Below are positions 19,544-27,604 of a stretch of DNA of 64,000 nt, in pieces (position 1 is the stretch's first letter; every line of letters begins with the position of its first letter). Position numbers and translations under genes: made by a program. The notes under the pieces are model-generated. The model was not told the origin of the DNA. It was given only the letters and a program-made list of their open reading frames with translations, and did no database searches. Source of the stretch: Acinetobacter kyonggiensis (GTDB lineage Bacteria > Pseudomonadota > Gammaproteobacteria > Pseudomonadales > Moraxellaceae); NCBI RefSeq assembly GCF_900107285.1, contig NZ_FNPK01000003.1, positions 124,001-188,000 of the forward strand, in the 5' to 3' direction.

Positions 19544-19746
19544 GATTGAAAAAAACTATTAAAAAAAACAAAAAAATGTAAAAAAAATGCAGTTTTCTTG
19601 CTCACTTTTTCTGAGACAATGCTATCATACGCGCCACGAAAGCTTTGTGCCGCAAACTCCTCGCTATTTTTCACAACAAATACAATTTAGCAAAATGCGC
19701 TTTATCTATATATTGCGTATAGAGCAGATTTTTTTGTTTTGATTTT

Positions 19747-19791
19747 GGTCGGTAACAAATATTTAACTATTGTTACGCTTAAATTTCGACC
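19747..19791 (+). repeat. Nested inverted repeat in fis leader
   Basis: GGTCG-GTAACAA pairs with TTGTTAC and, after a 10-base spacer, CGACC. Two stems of 7 and 5 base pairs are nested. It could be an RNA structure or a protein site; function unknown. Confidence 0.45.
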
Positions 19792-19830
19792 ATTCCGTTG
19801 GTTTGTGGCATGCTAAATGTTCAAGTTTTA

Positions 19831-19861
19831 GAACTCCGCTTTAGGATCTAAAACGGAGTTC
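19831..19861 (+). promoter_or_regulatory. Hairpin in fis leader (terminator-like attenuator candidate)
   Basis: GAACTCCG / CGGAGTTC outer stem, one C/A mismatch, then TTTAG / CTAAA inner stem and a 3-base loop: 13 pairs in all. It is followed by ATTTAATTTTAT, a poor T run. It lies 70-100 bases before the fis start. Confidence 0.5.
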
Positions 19862-19931
19862 ATTTAATTTTATAGACCACTTTTATATATCTCTTTACCC
19901 AAGTGATATTTGATTTTTCGGATTAATTCGC

Positions 19932-20201
19932 ATGAATAGCAAATCTCCTATTTTTACTGCACAATCTGATGTCGCTCTTCGTATTCACGTAGATCGCGCA
20001 GTTCGCCACTATTTTGCACAATTGCAAGGTGAGCAGCCATCTCAAGTTTACGACATGGTGCTAGCAGAAATGGAGAAACCTCTTTTATCTGTAGTGCTTG
20101 AATATACTCGCGGCAACCAGACACGCGCTGCCGAGATTCTCGGACTTAACCGTGGCACTTTACGCAAAAAGTTAAAAGCTCACGGTTTAATGAGTGAATA
20201 A
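19932..20201 (+). CDS. fis: DNA-binding protein Fis
   Basis: Fis is a nucleoid protein that bends DNA and adjusts transcription with growth rate. The 89-residue protein ends with the Fis helix-turn-helix ([20 protein letters not shown], residues about 65-84). The N-terminal arm is short, as in non-enteric Fis proteins. The usual upstream partner dusB is missing; a 388-base region separates fis from the DUF3426 gene. A terminator follows, so purH is probably transcribed separately. Confidence 0.93.
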   Translation: MNSKSPIFTAQSDVALRIHVDRAVRHYFAQLQGEQPSQVYDMVLAEMEKPLLSVVLEYTRGNQTRAAEILGLNRGTLRKKLKAHGLMSE

Positions 20202-20207
20202 ATGATA

Positions 20208-20238
20208 AAATGCTCACGGCTACCGTGGGCATTTTTTT
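20208..20238 (+). terminator. Rho-independent terminator after fis
   Basis: TGCTCACGG / CCGTGGGCA stem (one G-T pair) with loop CTA followed by eight T residues. Confidence 0.9.
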
Positions 20239-20295
20239 TATCTTACGTTTTGCCTATTGTTTTAATCTAGACCTTTAATATTGTTGACGAAAATC

Positions 20296-21870
20296 ATGAC
20301 TATTAAACGCGCTTTAATCTCTGTATCTGATAAATCAGGGATCGTTGAATTTGCTAAAAACCTCGTAGCTCTTGGGGTAGAAATTTTATCTACTGGTGGT
20401 ACATATAAGTTGCTTAAAGACAACAATATCGCTGTAGTGGAAGTTTCAGAGCACACTGGGTTCCCAGAAATGATGGATGGTCGTGTTAAAACACTTCATC
20501 CAAAAATTCATGGTGGCATCTTAGCTCGCCGTGGTCTAGACGAAGCTGTAATGGCTGAACATAACATCGATGCAATCGATTTAGTGGTTGTGAATCTTTA
20601 TCCATTCGCTGCAACTGTAGCAAAACCAAACTGTTCACTGAGCGATGCGATTGAAAACATCGACATCGGTGGCCCGACTATGGTTCGTGCTGCTGCAAAA
20701 AACCATGCGTCTGTGGGTATTGTAGTTAATGCATCTGATTACGACACAGTAATTGCAGAACTTAAAACAGACGGTGCATTGTCTTATGCAACACGTTTTG
20801 ACCTTGCTGTGAAAGCATTTGAACATACTGCGCAATATGACGGCATGATCGCATCTTACTTAGGTGCTCGGGTCGGCAAAGAAGAAGGTCAAGCAGATAA
20901 ATTTGCACGTACTTTCAACACACAATTAAATAAAGCACAAGATTTACGTTACGGTGAAAACCCGCATCAGTCTGCTGCATTCTATGTTGAAAGCACAGCA
21001 ACTGAAGCTTCTGTTTCAACTGCGAAACAGCTTCAAGGTAAAGAATTATCGTATAACAACATTGCAGATACAGATGCAGCACTTGAATGTGTGAAATCTT
21101 TTACTAAACCTGCATGTGTGATTGTAAAACACGCAAACCCATGTGGCGTTGCTGTGTCTTTAGAGGGCATTGCTGCGGCTTATGACCTTGCTTATGCAAC
21201 AGATCCTGAGTCTGCATTCGGTGGCATCATTGCATTCAACCGTGAATTAGATGTTGCAACTGCGCAAGCCATTGTCGACCGTCAATTCGTTGAAGTGATT
21301 ATTGCCCCAAGTATCGCTGAAGGCGTACTTGAAGTTACAGGTGCGAAGAAAAACGTACGTGTACTGGTCTGTGGTGAACTTCCTGCAATTGATGCACGTC
21401 AATCTCAGCTTGACTACAAACGTGTGAATGGCGGTTTATTGGTTCAAGACCAAGACTTAGGCATGATCACGAAAGATGATCTTAAAGTTGTGACTGAAAT
21501 TGCACCAACTGAAGCTGAAATCGACGATTTGATCTTTGCTTGGAAAGTTGCAAAATACGTAAAATCAAATGCGATTGTCTATGCCAAAGGTCGTCAAACC
21601 ATTGGTGTTGGCGCAGGTCAAATGAGCCGTGTAAACTCAGCGCGTATTGCTGCAATTAAAGCTGAACATGCAGGCTTAGTGGTTGAAGGTGCAGTAATGG
21701 CATCTGACGCATTTTTCCCATTCCGTGATGGTATTGATAACGCTGCAAAAGCAGGAATCAAATGTATCATCCAACCGGGCGGTTCTATGCGTGATGAAGA
21801 AACTATTGCTGCGGCTGATGAAGCAGGCATTGCCATGGTCTTCACGGGCATGCGTCACTTCCGTCATTAA
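20296..21870 (+). CDS. purH: Bifunctional AICAR formyltransferase/IMP cyclohydrolase
   Basis: PurH carries out the last two steps of IMP synthesis. The 524-residue protein has the N-terminal cyclohydrolase domain ([27 protein letters not shown]) and the C-terminal formyltransferase domain with [11 protein letters not shown] (catalytic Lys-His) around residue 275. I start at the ATG at 20296, which gives the family N-terminus [12 protein letters not shown] codons at 20281 and 20284 are in frame but not needed. purD follows after 131 bases, as in many bacteria, with a strong inverted repeat in the gap. Confidence 0.97.
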   Translation: MTIKRALISVSDKSGIVEFAKNLVALGVEILSTGGTYKLLKDNNIAVVEVSEHTGFPEMMDGRVKTLHPKIHGGILARRGLDEAVMAEHNIDAIDLVVVNLYPFAATVAKPNCSLSDAIENIDIGGPTMVRAAAKNHASVGIVVNASDYDTVIAELKTDGALSYATRFDLAVKAFEHTAQYDGMIASYLGARVGKEEGQADKFARTFNTQLNKAQDLRYGENPHQSAAFYVESTATEASVSTAKQLQGKELSYNNIADTDAALECVKSFTKPACVIVKHANPCGVAVSLEGIAAAYDLAYATDPESAFGGIIAFNRELDVATAQAIVDRQFVEVIIAPSIAEGVLEVTGAKKNVRVLVCGELPAIDARQSQLDYKRVNGGLLVQDQDLGMITKDDLKVVTEIAPTEAEIDDLIFAWKVAKYVKSNAIVYAKGRQTIGVGAGQMSRVNSARIAAIKAEHAGLVVEGAVMASDAFFPFRDGIDNAAKAGIKCIIQPGGSMRDEETIAAADEAGIAMVFTGMRHFRH

Positions 21871-21918
21871 TTGATGGAATCCTGACTGTAATGACAAAGT
21901 CATACATGTGGTTTAAAA

Positions 21919-21976
21919 CAGATTTCTAAATCTGACATAAAGTCCTCGCCTATTTTGGGTTGAGGACTTTATGTCA
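21919..21976 (+). promoter_or_regulatory. Perfect 15-bp hairpin plus overlapping palindrome in the purH-purD gap
   Basis: TGACATAAAGTCCTC (21933-21947) and GAGGACTTTATGTCA (21962-21976) are perfect inverted repeats with a 14-base loop, followed by TTTT. A 16-base palindrome, CAGATTT-CT-AAATCTG (21919-21934), shares two bases with the left arm. The hairpin is terminator-like and ends 25 bases before purD. It could partly terminate purH transcripts or control purD. Confidence 0.65.
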
Positions 21977-22001
21977 TTTTCGATTCATGGAGTATGAAGC
22001 G

Positions 22002-23285
22002 ATGAATATTTTAGTATTGGGTAATGGCGGACGTGAACATGCACTCGCATGGAAAATCGCTCAAGATGAAAAAGTTGCACAAGTATTTGTCGCCCCTGGC
22101 AATGCAGGTACAGCAACAGAAAATAAATGTAAAAATGTAGAACTAAATATTTTAGATAATGCAGGCATTATTGCTTTTGCAAAAGAAAATGAAATCTCTT
22201 TGGTCATTGTTGGTCCAGAAGCACCTCTCGTTAATGGTGTGGTTGATGCTTGCCGTGCTGCGAATGTTAAAGTCTGGGGCCCTACCCAATTTGCAGCGCA
22301 ACTTGAAGGCTCAAAAGCTTTTGCGAAGCATTTCTTAAAACGCCACAACATTCCAACAGCGTTCTACGATGTATTCACAGAAGTCGATGCTGCTAAAGCC
22401 TATGTTGAACAAAATGGCGCACCGATTGTGATCAAGGCCGATGGTCTTGCTGCGGGTAAAGGTGTGATTGTTGCCATGACCAATCAAGAAGCATTTGATG
22501 CCATTGATGACATGCTTGCAGGCAACAAATTTGGCGATGCTGGTTCACGTGTGGTCATCGAAGAGTTTCTAGATGGTGAAGAAGCTTCTTTCATTTGTAT
22601 GATTGATGGCAACAACATTTTACCAATGGCAACCTCACAAGATCACAAACGTATCTTTGAAGGTGACCAAGGCCCAAATACTGGTGGTATGGGGGCTTAC
22701 TCTCCTGCTCCTGTTGTGACTGCTGAAGTTTTCGATAAAGTCATGAAAGAAGTCATGCGTCCTACTGTGGATGGTATGGCGGCTGATGGTCATGTTTATA
22801 CAGGTTTCTTGTATGCAGGCTTGATGATTGATGAACAAGGTCAACCTAAAGTAATCGAGTTCAACTGTCGTTTTGGTGACCCTGAAACTCAACCCATCAT
22901 GATGCGCTTAAAATCTTCTTTGGTTGATTTGGTTGAAGCTGGCATTGCAGGTAATTTACCTGCGGAAGCGCAGTGGGATGAGCGTAAAACTGTTGGTATC
23001 GTACTTGCATCGAAAGGCTATCCAGAAACATCAAGCAAAGATGATGTGATTTCTGGTTTAGACACAGAAATGACCGATGCCAAAGTTTTCCATGCGGGTA
23101 CGGCTGTAAATGCAAATGGCGAGATCGTGACTGCGGGTGGTCGTGTACTTTGCGTAACAGCATTGGGCAATACCATCGGTGAAGCACAAGCAAAAGCATT
23201 AGAACTTTGTGAAAAAGTGACTTTTGATGGCGTTCAATATCGTAAAGATATTGGTTACCGTGCAATTGCGCGTGAAAATGCTTAA
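22002..23285 (+). CDS. purD: Phosphoribosylamine-glycine ligase
   Basis: PurD is the ATP-grasp enzyme that makes GAR from phosphoribosylamine and glycine, the second step of purine synthesis. The protein from the ATG at 22002 has 427 residues and the typical start MNILVLGNGGREHALAWKI. Other motifs are ADGLAAGKGVIVA, QDHKRIFEGDQGPNTGGMGA and FNCRFGDPETQ. A GGAG ribosome site lies 9 bases upstream; longer in-frame starts run back into the hairpin and are rejected. A terminator follows. Confidence 0.97.
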   Translation: MNILVLGNGGREHALAWKIAQDEKVAQVFVAPGNAGTATENKCKNVELNILDNAGIIAFAKENEISLVIVGPEAPLVNGVVDACRAANVKVWGPTQFAAQLEGSKAFAKHFLKRHNIPTAFYDVFTEVDAAKAYVEQNGAPIVIKADGLAAGKGVIVAMTNQEAFDAIDDMLAGNKFGDAGSRVVIEEFLDGEEASFICMIDGNNILPMATSQDHKRIFEGDQGPNTGGMGAYSPAPVVTAEVFDKVMKEVMRPTVDGMAADGHVYTGFLYAGLMIDEQGQPKVIEFNCRFGDPETQPIMMRLKSSLVDLVEAGIAGNLPAEAQWDERKTVGIVLASKGYPETSSKDDVISGLDTEMTDAKVFHAGTAVNANGEIVTAGGRVLCVTALGNTIGEAQAKALELCEKVTFDGVQYRKDIGYRAIARENA

Positions 23286-23300
23286 TTTTTATTAAGTTTT

Positions 23301-23326
23301 AAAAACCCGCCAAGTGCGGGTTTTTT
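23301..23326 (+). terminator. Rho-independent terminator after purD
   Basis: ACCCGC / GCGGGT stem with a short loop between A and T runs, 15 bases past the purD stop. Confidence 0.9.
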
Positions 23327-23418
23327 ATTCGAAAATTTATCTACAAAATACAAGTAATAATCACTTAAGATTATATGATTTTTCACTATTCGCACTTACC
23401 TTACAAAGAAGAAAAAAA

Positions 23419-23964
23419 TTGACGATATCCCTTTGTATTATTTTGCTCATTATTTTAATAACAATCTATATCCTTAAGATATTCAATAAAAGATATATGA
23501 ATACTCCTGCATATGTATTTATAAAAAAATGCTTCTTGATTTGCCTTTGTCTACTGCCATTGGTTTGGTACATATTTATTAAAGACTTAAACCATGCGCA
23601 AATGCCTGACAATGCAAATGGTTCATATGTATTAGGAGTTGCACTCATCATGTTTATTTCACCTATTTTAATAACTATCGGATTTTTAATAGGTTATGTA
23701 TTTTTTCTTGCCATATTTATGAGTATTCATTTAATCATTTCAAAAAATAATGGTAACAATTTAAAGTTTATATTTAGCATCCTGTTAACTACATTAGCCA
23801 TGGTTATCATTTTACAAATTATTTGGTGGGGGATATTTTATTCTGAAGGCTCCATACCTCTGCGTATCTATACTTGGAATATTGCAATACTCACTTTACC
23901 TTGGCTGCCTATCATTGGGGCAACATTAATTCAAAAATGCAAAGATCAGAAAAGACGCCAATAG
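23419..23964 (+). CDS. Hypothetical multi-pass membrane protein
   Basis: I do not recognise a family. From a TTG at 23419 (AGAAG-like ribosome site about 8 bases upstream) the product has 181 residues with about five hydrophobic segments and a basic tail (KCKDQKRRQ). An ATG at 23497 would drop the first helix. An upstream GTG at 23314 lies inside the purD terminator and is unlikely. Base use is more AT-rich than the flanking core genes, which fits acquired or fast-evolving DNA. The start is uncertain. Confidence 0.5.
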   Translation: MTISLCIILLIILITIYILKIFNKRYMNTPAYVFIKKCFLICLCLLPLVWYIFIKDLNHAQMPDNANGSYVLGVALIMFISPILITIGFLIGYVFFLAIFMSIHLIISKNNGNNLKFIFSILLTTLAMVIILQIIWWGIFYSEGSIPLRIYTWNIAILTLPWLPIIGATLIQKCKDQKRRQ

Positions 23965-24729
23965 AAGTATGCTTTCAAACATTACGGATGAAATTTAAAC
24001 TCCCTTATTACATTATTTAATACCAATATCTTATGCTATCTTCTTTATTATTGGATAAGTTTTCTATCTTGATCGCTTTTTGAAATTGACCAATCGAAAT
24101 GAACAAGATCATTATTCTGTGAAAACTTACCGCGATGTAATTACATTAATGGGACAATATTAGCCACAGATTCCTCTTTTTGATCATTTTAGATGATCAT
24201 TAAATAAATATCCTTACAAACCATAACATAGTACAAACTTGTCTATCACATCATTATCTATTTTTTAGATTTAGACTGAAAAAAAAATTATAAAGAAGTA
24301 TTAAAAACAATATCTTATAGATTGTTAATATAATTTAAAATAATATATTGTTTTTACTATTAAATTTTCAAATATCTCGCTTTTGTTATGCTATAAAAGA
24401 GATAATTATTGAGTTTTTATTCACTATATTACATATAGATTTATTGTTATGATGAGCCAAATTTTGATTCAGTTAAAATGCAATCTCGTGAATGAATACA
24501 ATGATTTAAAACATCTTATAATTGTTTTAATTTGATGTTCACCAAATTGCTAATTGAATAGCATAATTTGTTAATTTTATCATGCTATGCATAGATCAGA
24601 GAACGTTTGGATAGAATGACTGTAATCACATCTTCGTTTTATACTGATCTCGATTTTGACTTAATCTCTTCAATGAATAGAATAATTCGTAAATTTAAAG
24701 CCAAAATTAAATTTACTGAGGATGGATAC
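23965..24729. other. 765-base AT-rich intergenic region upstream of metQ
   Basis: No gene-length ORF is present. A 34-codon open stretch at 24059-24160 (ending TAG at 24163) reads like degraded coding sequence, for example DRFLKLTNRNEQDHY, but I cannot name it. The right part should hold the metQ promoter. I looked for a SAM riboswitch and saw nothing I could support. A TGATCA repeat pair near 24178-24200 is short and may be chance. Confidence 0.4.
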
Positions 24730-25599
24730 ATGAAAAAGCTCCTTGGACTTGTTTTAGGTTTAACCGTTGGTCTAGCTGGTTGTTCTAAACCGGAAACACC
24801 TGCGACTGACACAGCAAAAACAGATACAGCACAAGAACAAACCGTTGTTATGGCATCGACTGGTTCTGATGCTGACATTTGGCGTTATATTGCAACTCTG
24901 CCTGAAACAAAAGCAGCAGGGATTAAACTTGAAGTGAAAAATTTCACTGATTATGTAGCCATGAATACTGCTGTTGCAAATAAAGAAGTGGATATTAATG
25001 CCTTCCAATCTTATGCATATCTAGTTGCCTTCAACGAGTCAAATAAAGATAAAATTGCACCTGTTTCAACAACATATTTAGAGCCTATGGGAATCTATTC
25101 AAGCAAAGTTAAAAAAGTTGAAGACTTTGCCAATGGTGCAACTATTGCAATCCCTAACGACGGTGCAAATGAATCACGTGCATTATTACTTTTACAATCT
25201 GCTGGCTTAATCAAATTAAAAGACGGCTTTGATATTGTTAAAGGTACACCTTCAGACATTACTGAAAATACGAAAAAAATCGTGATCAAACCTATTCAAA
25301 TGGCAACTGCTGTACGTGCTAAAGATGAAGTTGATGCGATTGTACTGGGTAATACTTTGGCAATGGAAGGTGGTTTAAACGTACTGAAAGACTCTATTTA
25401 CTATGAGCCTACTGACCAAAGCACAAAAATGAATGTCAATGTTCTTGCCGTTGCTGAATCACGTAAAGATGATCCTATTTTGAAAAAAGTGGGTGAGCTA
25501 TATCACGTTCCAGCTGTAGGTACATATGTTCAAAAACACTTCGGTGGAACTAAAGTCGATGTAAATAAACCTGTAAGCTATCTTACAGAATCAAAATAG
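24730..25599 (+). CDS. metQ: D-methionine-binding lipoprotein MetQ
   Basis: MetQ is the substrate-binding lipoprotein of the methionine ABC importer. The 289-residue product from the ATG at 24730 has a lipoprotein signal ending in LAGC (Cys about residue 18) and the NLPA-family body with DADIWRYIA, VDINAFQSYAYL and IPNDGANESRALLLLQ. GAGG lies 8 bases upstream; the longer ORF start at 24607 is rejected. It precedes metN and metI, whereas the common order is metN-I-Q. A hairpin lies between metQ and metN. Confidence 0.95.
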   Translation: MKKLLGLVLGLTVGLAGCSKPETPATDTAKTDTAQEQTVVMASTGSDADIWRYIATLPETKAAGIKLEVKNFTDYVAMNTAVANKEVDINAFQSYAYLVAFNESNKDKIAPVSTTYLEPMGIYSSKVKKVEDFANGATIAIPNDGANESRALLLLQSAGLIKLKDGFDIVKGTPSDITENTKKIVIKPIQMATAVRAKDEVDAIVLGNTLAMEGGLNVLKDSIYYEPTDQSTKMNVNVLAVAESRKDDPILKKVGELYHVPAVGTYVQKHFGGTKVDVNKPVSYLTESK

Positions 25600-25618
25600 T
25601 CTTATAATGACTTAAACG

Positions 25619-25649
25619 AAACAGGCAAAGTTAATTTGCCTGTTTTTTC
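25619..25649 (+). terminator. Hairpin/terminator between metQ and metN
   Basis: AAACAGGCAAA / TTTGCCTGTTT perfect 11-base stem, loop GTTAA, then a T run. As metN starts 24 bases later with no obvious separate promoter, partial read-through is likely, giving more MetQ than MetNI. Confidence 0.8.
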
Positions 25650-25672
25650 ATTTTTGTATAGCTTTTGACGAT

Positions 25673-26698
25673 ATGATTGAATTTAAAAACATTTCAAAAC
25701 ACTATGAGCTGAAAGGTCAAACCATACGCGCACTGGACCAAATTAATTTGGAAATTCCAGCAGGCAGTATTTTTGGCATTATTGGCTATAGTGGTGCAGG
25801 AAAAAGTACCTTAATCCGCTTGATTAATTTGCTTGAGCGTCCAAATAATGGACAAGTCATTATTAATCAAACAGATTTTACGGCACTGGATTCACGTACA
25901 TTACGTCAAGAACGTGCAAATATCGGCATGATTTTTCAGCATTTTAATTTACTCCAAACCAAAACGGTTGCAGACAATATTGAAATGCCTTTGAAACTGC
26001 TGGGTGTAAATAAGGCTGAACGTGAAAAACGGCTCAATGAATTACTTGAATTTATTGATTTAACACATAAAAAAGATGCTTTCCCTGATGAACTTTCAGG
26101 TGGTCAAAAGCAACGTGTCGGTATCGCCCGAGCTTTAGCCAATCACCCTAAAATTTTACTTTGTGATGAAGCGACGTCTGCACTTGATCCGCAAACCACG
26201 AAATCTGTTCTTGCTTTGCTTAAAAAGATTAATAAGGAGCAAGGCATTACCATTGTCATGGTCACGCATGAAATGGATGTCATTGAATCTGTTTGTGATT
26301 ATGTTGCAGTCATGGAACAAGGTAAAGTCATTGAAACGGGTTCTACTTTAGAAATTTTTAGTCAACCTCAACATCCAACGACTAAAAACTTTATTCAAAC
26401 TGTTTTACAACAACAATTGCCAGTTAATATTTTAAATAATCTAGAAAACCAAAATCATAAAAGTATTTATAGCCTGCAATTTTTAGGTACATCTGCACAA
26501 GAAACTGTCGTACAAACTGCAATTAAGCAATTTGATGTGAGTTTAAACATTTTGTTTGCCAATATGACTGAAATTAATGGTTCAGTAATTGGTCAAATGT
26601 TCGTACAACTTTTGGGTGACCCCGAAATAATTCGTCAAACCATCGACTTCTTCGAACAAAATGGCGTCAAAGTGGAACAGTCAGGAGTTAGACCATGA
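25673..26698 (+). CDS. metN: Methionine ABC transporter ATP-binding protein MetN
   Basis: MetN drives methionine import. The 341-residue protein has Walker A GYSGAGKST (residues 38-46), signature LSGGQKQRVGIARAL, Walker B ILLCDEATSALDP, and a C-terminal NIL domain (about 265-341). In MetN proteins the NIL domain binds methionine and inhibits transport when the cell is full. Its stop overlaps the metI start as ATGA, so the two are translationally coupled. Confidence 0.96.
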   Translation: MIEFKNISKHYELKGQTIRALDQINLEIPAGSIFGIIGYSGAGKSTLIRLINLLERPNNGQVIINQTDFTALDSRTLRQERANIGMIFQHFNLLQTKTVADNIEMPLKLLGVNKAEREKRLNELLEFIDLTHKKDAFPDELSGGQKQRVGIARALANHPKILLCDEATSALDPQTTKSVLALLKKINKEQGITIVMVTHEMDVIESVCDYVAVMEQGKVIETGSTLEIFSQPQHPTTKNFIQTVLQQQLPVNILNNLENQNHKSIYSLQFLGTSAQETVVQTAIKQFDVSLNILFANMTEINGSVIGQMFVQLLGDPEIIRQTIDFFEQNGVKVEQSGVRP

Positions 26699-27390
26699 GA
26701 GAACTCATCGTACAATGGCTCACCACACTGACAGCACCATTTTGGGAAAGCTCTTTAAGCATTGACCAATTTGTTACAGCAATGCAAGAAACGATTCAAA
26801 TGGTCGTTTTCGCTATGTTGTTCGGTACAATTTGGGGCTTTATTCAAGCGATCACGTTATTGGTCACTCGTCCGAATGGTATTCTGCCAAATCGAGCGGT
26901 TTATCAAATTTTAAATCCGATTGTAAATGCGCTACGCTCACTGCCCTTTATTATTCTACTGATTGCTGTTTTCCCACTCACCAAAGCGTTAGTCGGGACA
27001 ACCATTGGCACTTGGGCAGCCATTGTACCACTGACCATTTATGTCGGCCCTTACATTGGTCGCCTTGTAGAAACATCATTGCTTGAAGTGAATGAAGGAA
27101 TTATTGAGTCTGCCCAAGCGATGGGAGCATCTCCTTGGCAGATTATTTTCAAATTCATTATTCCTGAATCTCGTAGTTCATTAATTTTGAGCCTCACAAC
27201 AGCAACCATTAGTCTTATTGGTGCAACAGCGATGGCGGGTGCTGTCGGTGCAGGTGGTATTGGTGACTTAGCGATTTCGTATGGCTATCAACGCTTTGAT
27301 CAAAGTGTCGTCTACCTCACCGTTATTGTCCTCTTAGTGCTTGTTCAAATTGTGCAGACTTTAGGTAATTGGTTAGCTAAGCTCAGATAA
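26695..27390 (+). CDS. metI: Methionine ABC transporter permease MetI
   Basis: MetI forms the membrane channel of the methionine importer. The 231-residue protein has five or six membrane segments and the permease EAA-type loop EGIIESAQAMGASPWQIIFK around residues 131-150, which contacts MetN. The order metQ-metN-metI makes a complete system. A terminator follows at 27413. Confidence 0.96.
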   Translation: MRELIVQWLTTLTAPFWESSLSIDQFVTAMQETIQMVVFAMLFGTIWGFIQAITLLVTRPNGILPNRAVYQILNPIVNALRSLPFIILLIAVFPLTKALVGTTIGTWAAIVPLTIYVGPYIGRLVETSLLEVNEGIIESAQAMGASPWQIIFKFIIPESRSSLILSLTTATISLIGATAMAGAVGAGGIGDLAISYGYQRFDQSVVYLTVIVLLVLVQIVQTLGNWLAKLR

Positions 27391-27412
27391 ATCAGCATTG
27401 AAGAAATCCTTT

Positions 27413-27438
27413 AAAACCCTCAAATTTGAGGGTTTTTT
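27413..27438 (+). terminator. Rho-independent terminator after metI
   Basis: AAAACCCTCAAA / TTTGAGGGTTTT perfect 12-base inverted repeat running into T6. Confidence 0.9.
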
Positions 27439-27604
27439 ATTTATGCTTTTCGCTTAAAAATAAGTCAGCTGCATCAGCGATACATAAAAACATACACTAT
27501 GGTCAATAATAGACCACATAATCAGCTTTGAATTTGCCAAATATAAGCCATAACAATATTCAGAGCATGCTAAAATAGCCGACGGTTTTTGCAGGGACTC
27601 ATTT

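Larger units (their letters stand above)
19544..19931. other. Long structured leader/intergenic region upstream of fis
   Basis: 388 bases with no ORF. It begins with A-rich sequence and must include the fis promoter. Two strong inverted-repeat structures (19747-19791 and 19831-19861) lie in what would be the fis 5' leader. No dusB gene, the usual partner of fis, is present. Confidence 0.6.

Noticed and set aside
23314-23418. N-terminal extension of the membrane protein from a GTG at 23314
   Set aside because: It begins inside the purD terminator and would have no room for a promoter or leader.
24452-24535. 27-codon ORF beginning MSQILIQLK upstream of metQ
   Set aside because: Very AT-rich, no ribosome site and no similarity I recognise; likely chance.
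24180-24729. SAM or methionine riboswitch upstream of metQ
   Set aside because: I found no conserved stems or core motif of any SAM riboswitch class that I could support by eye.
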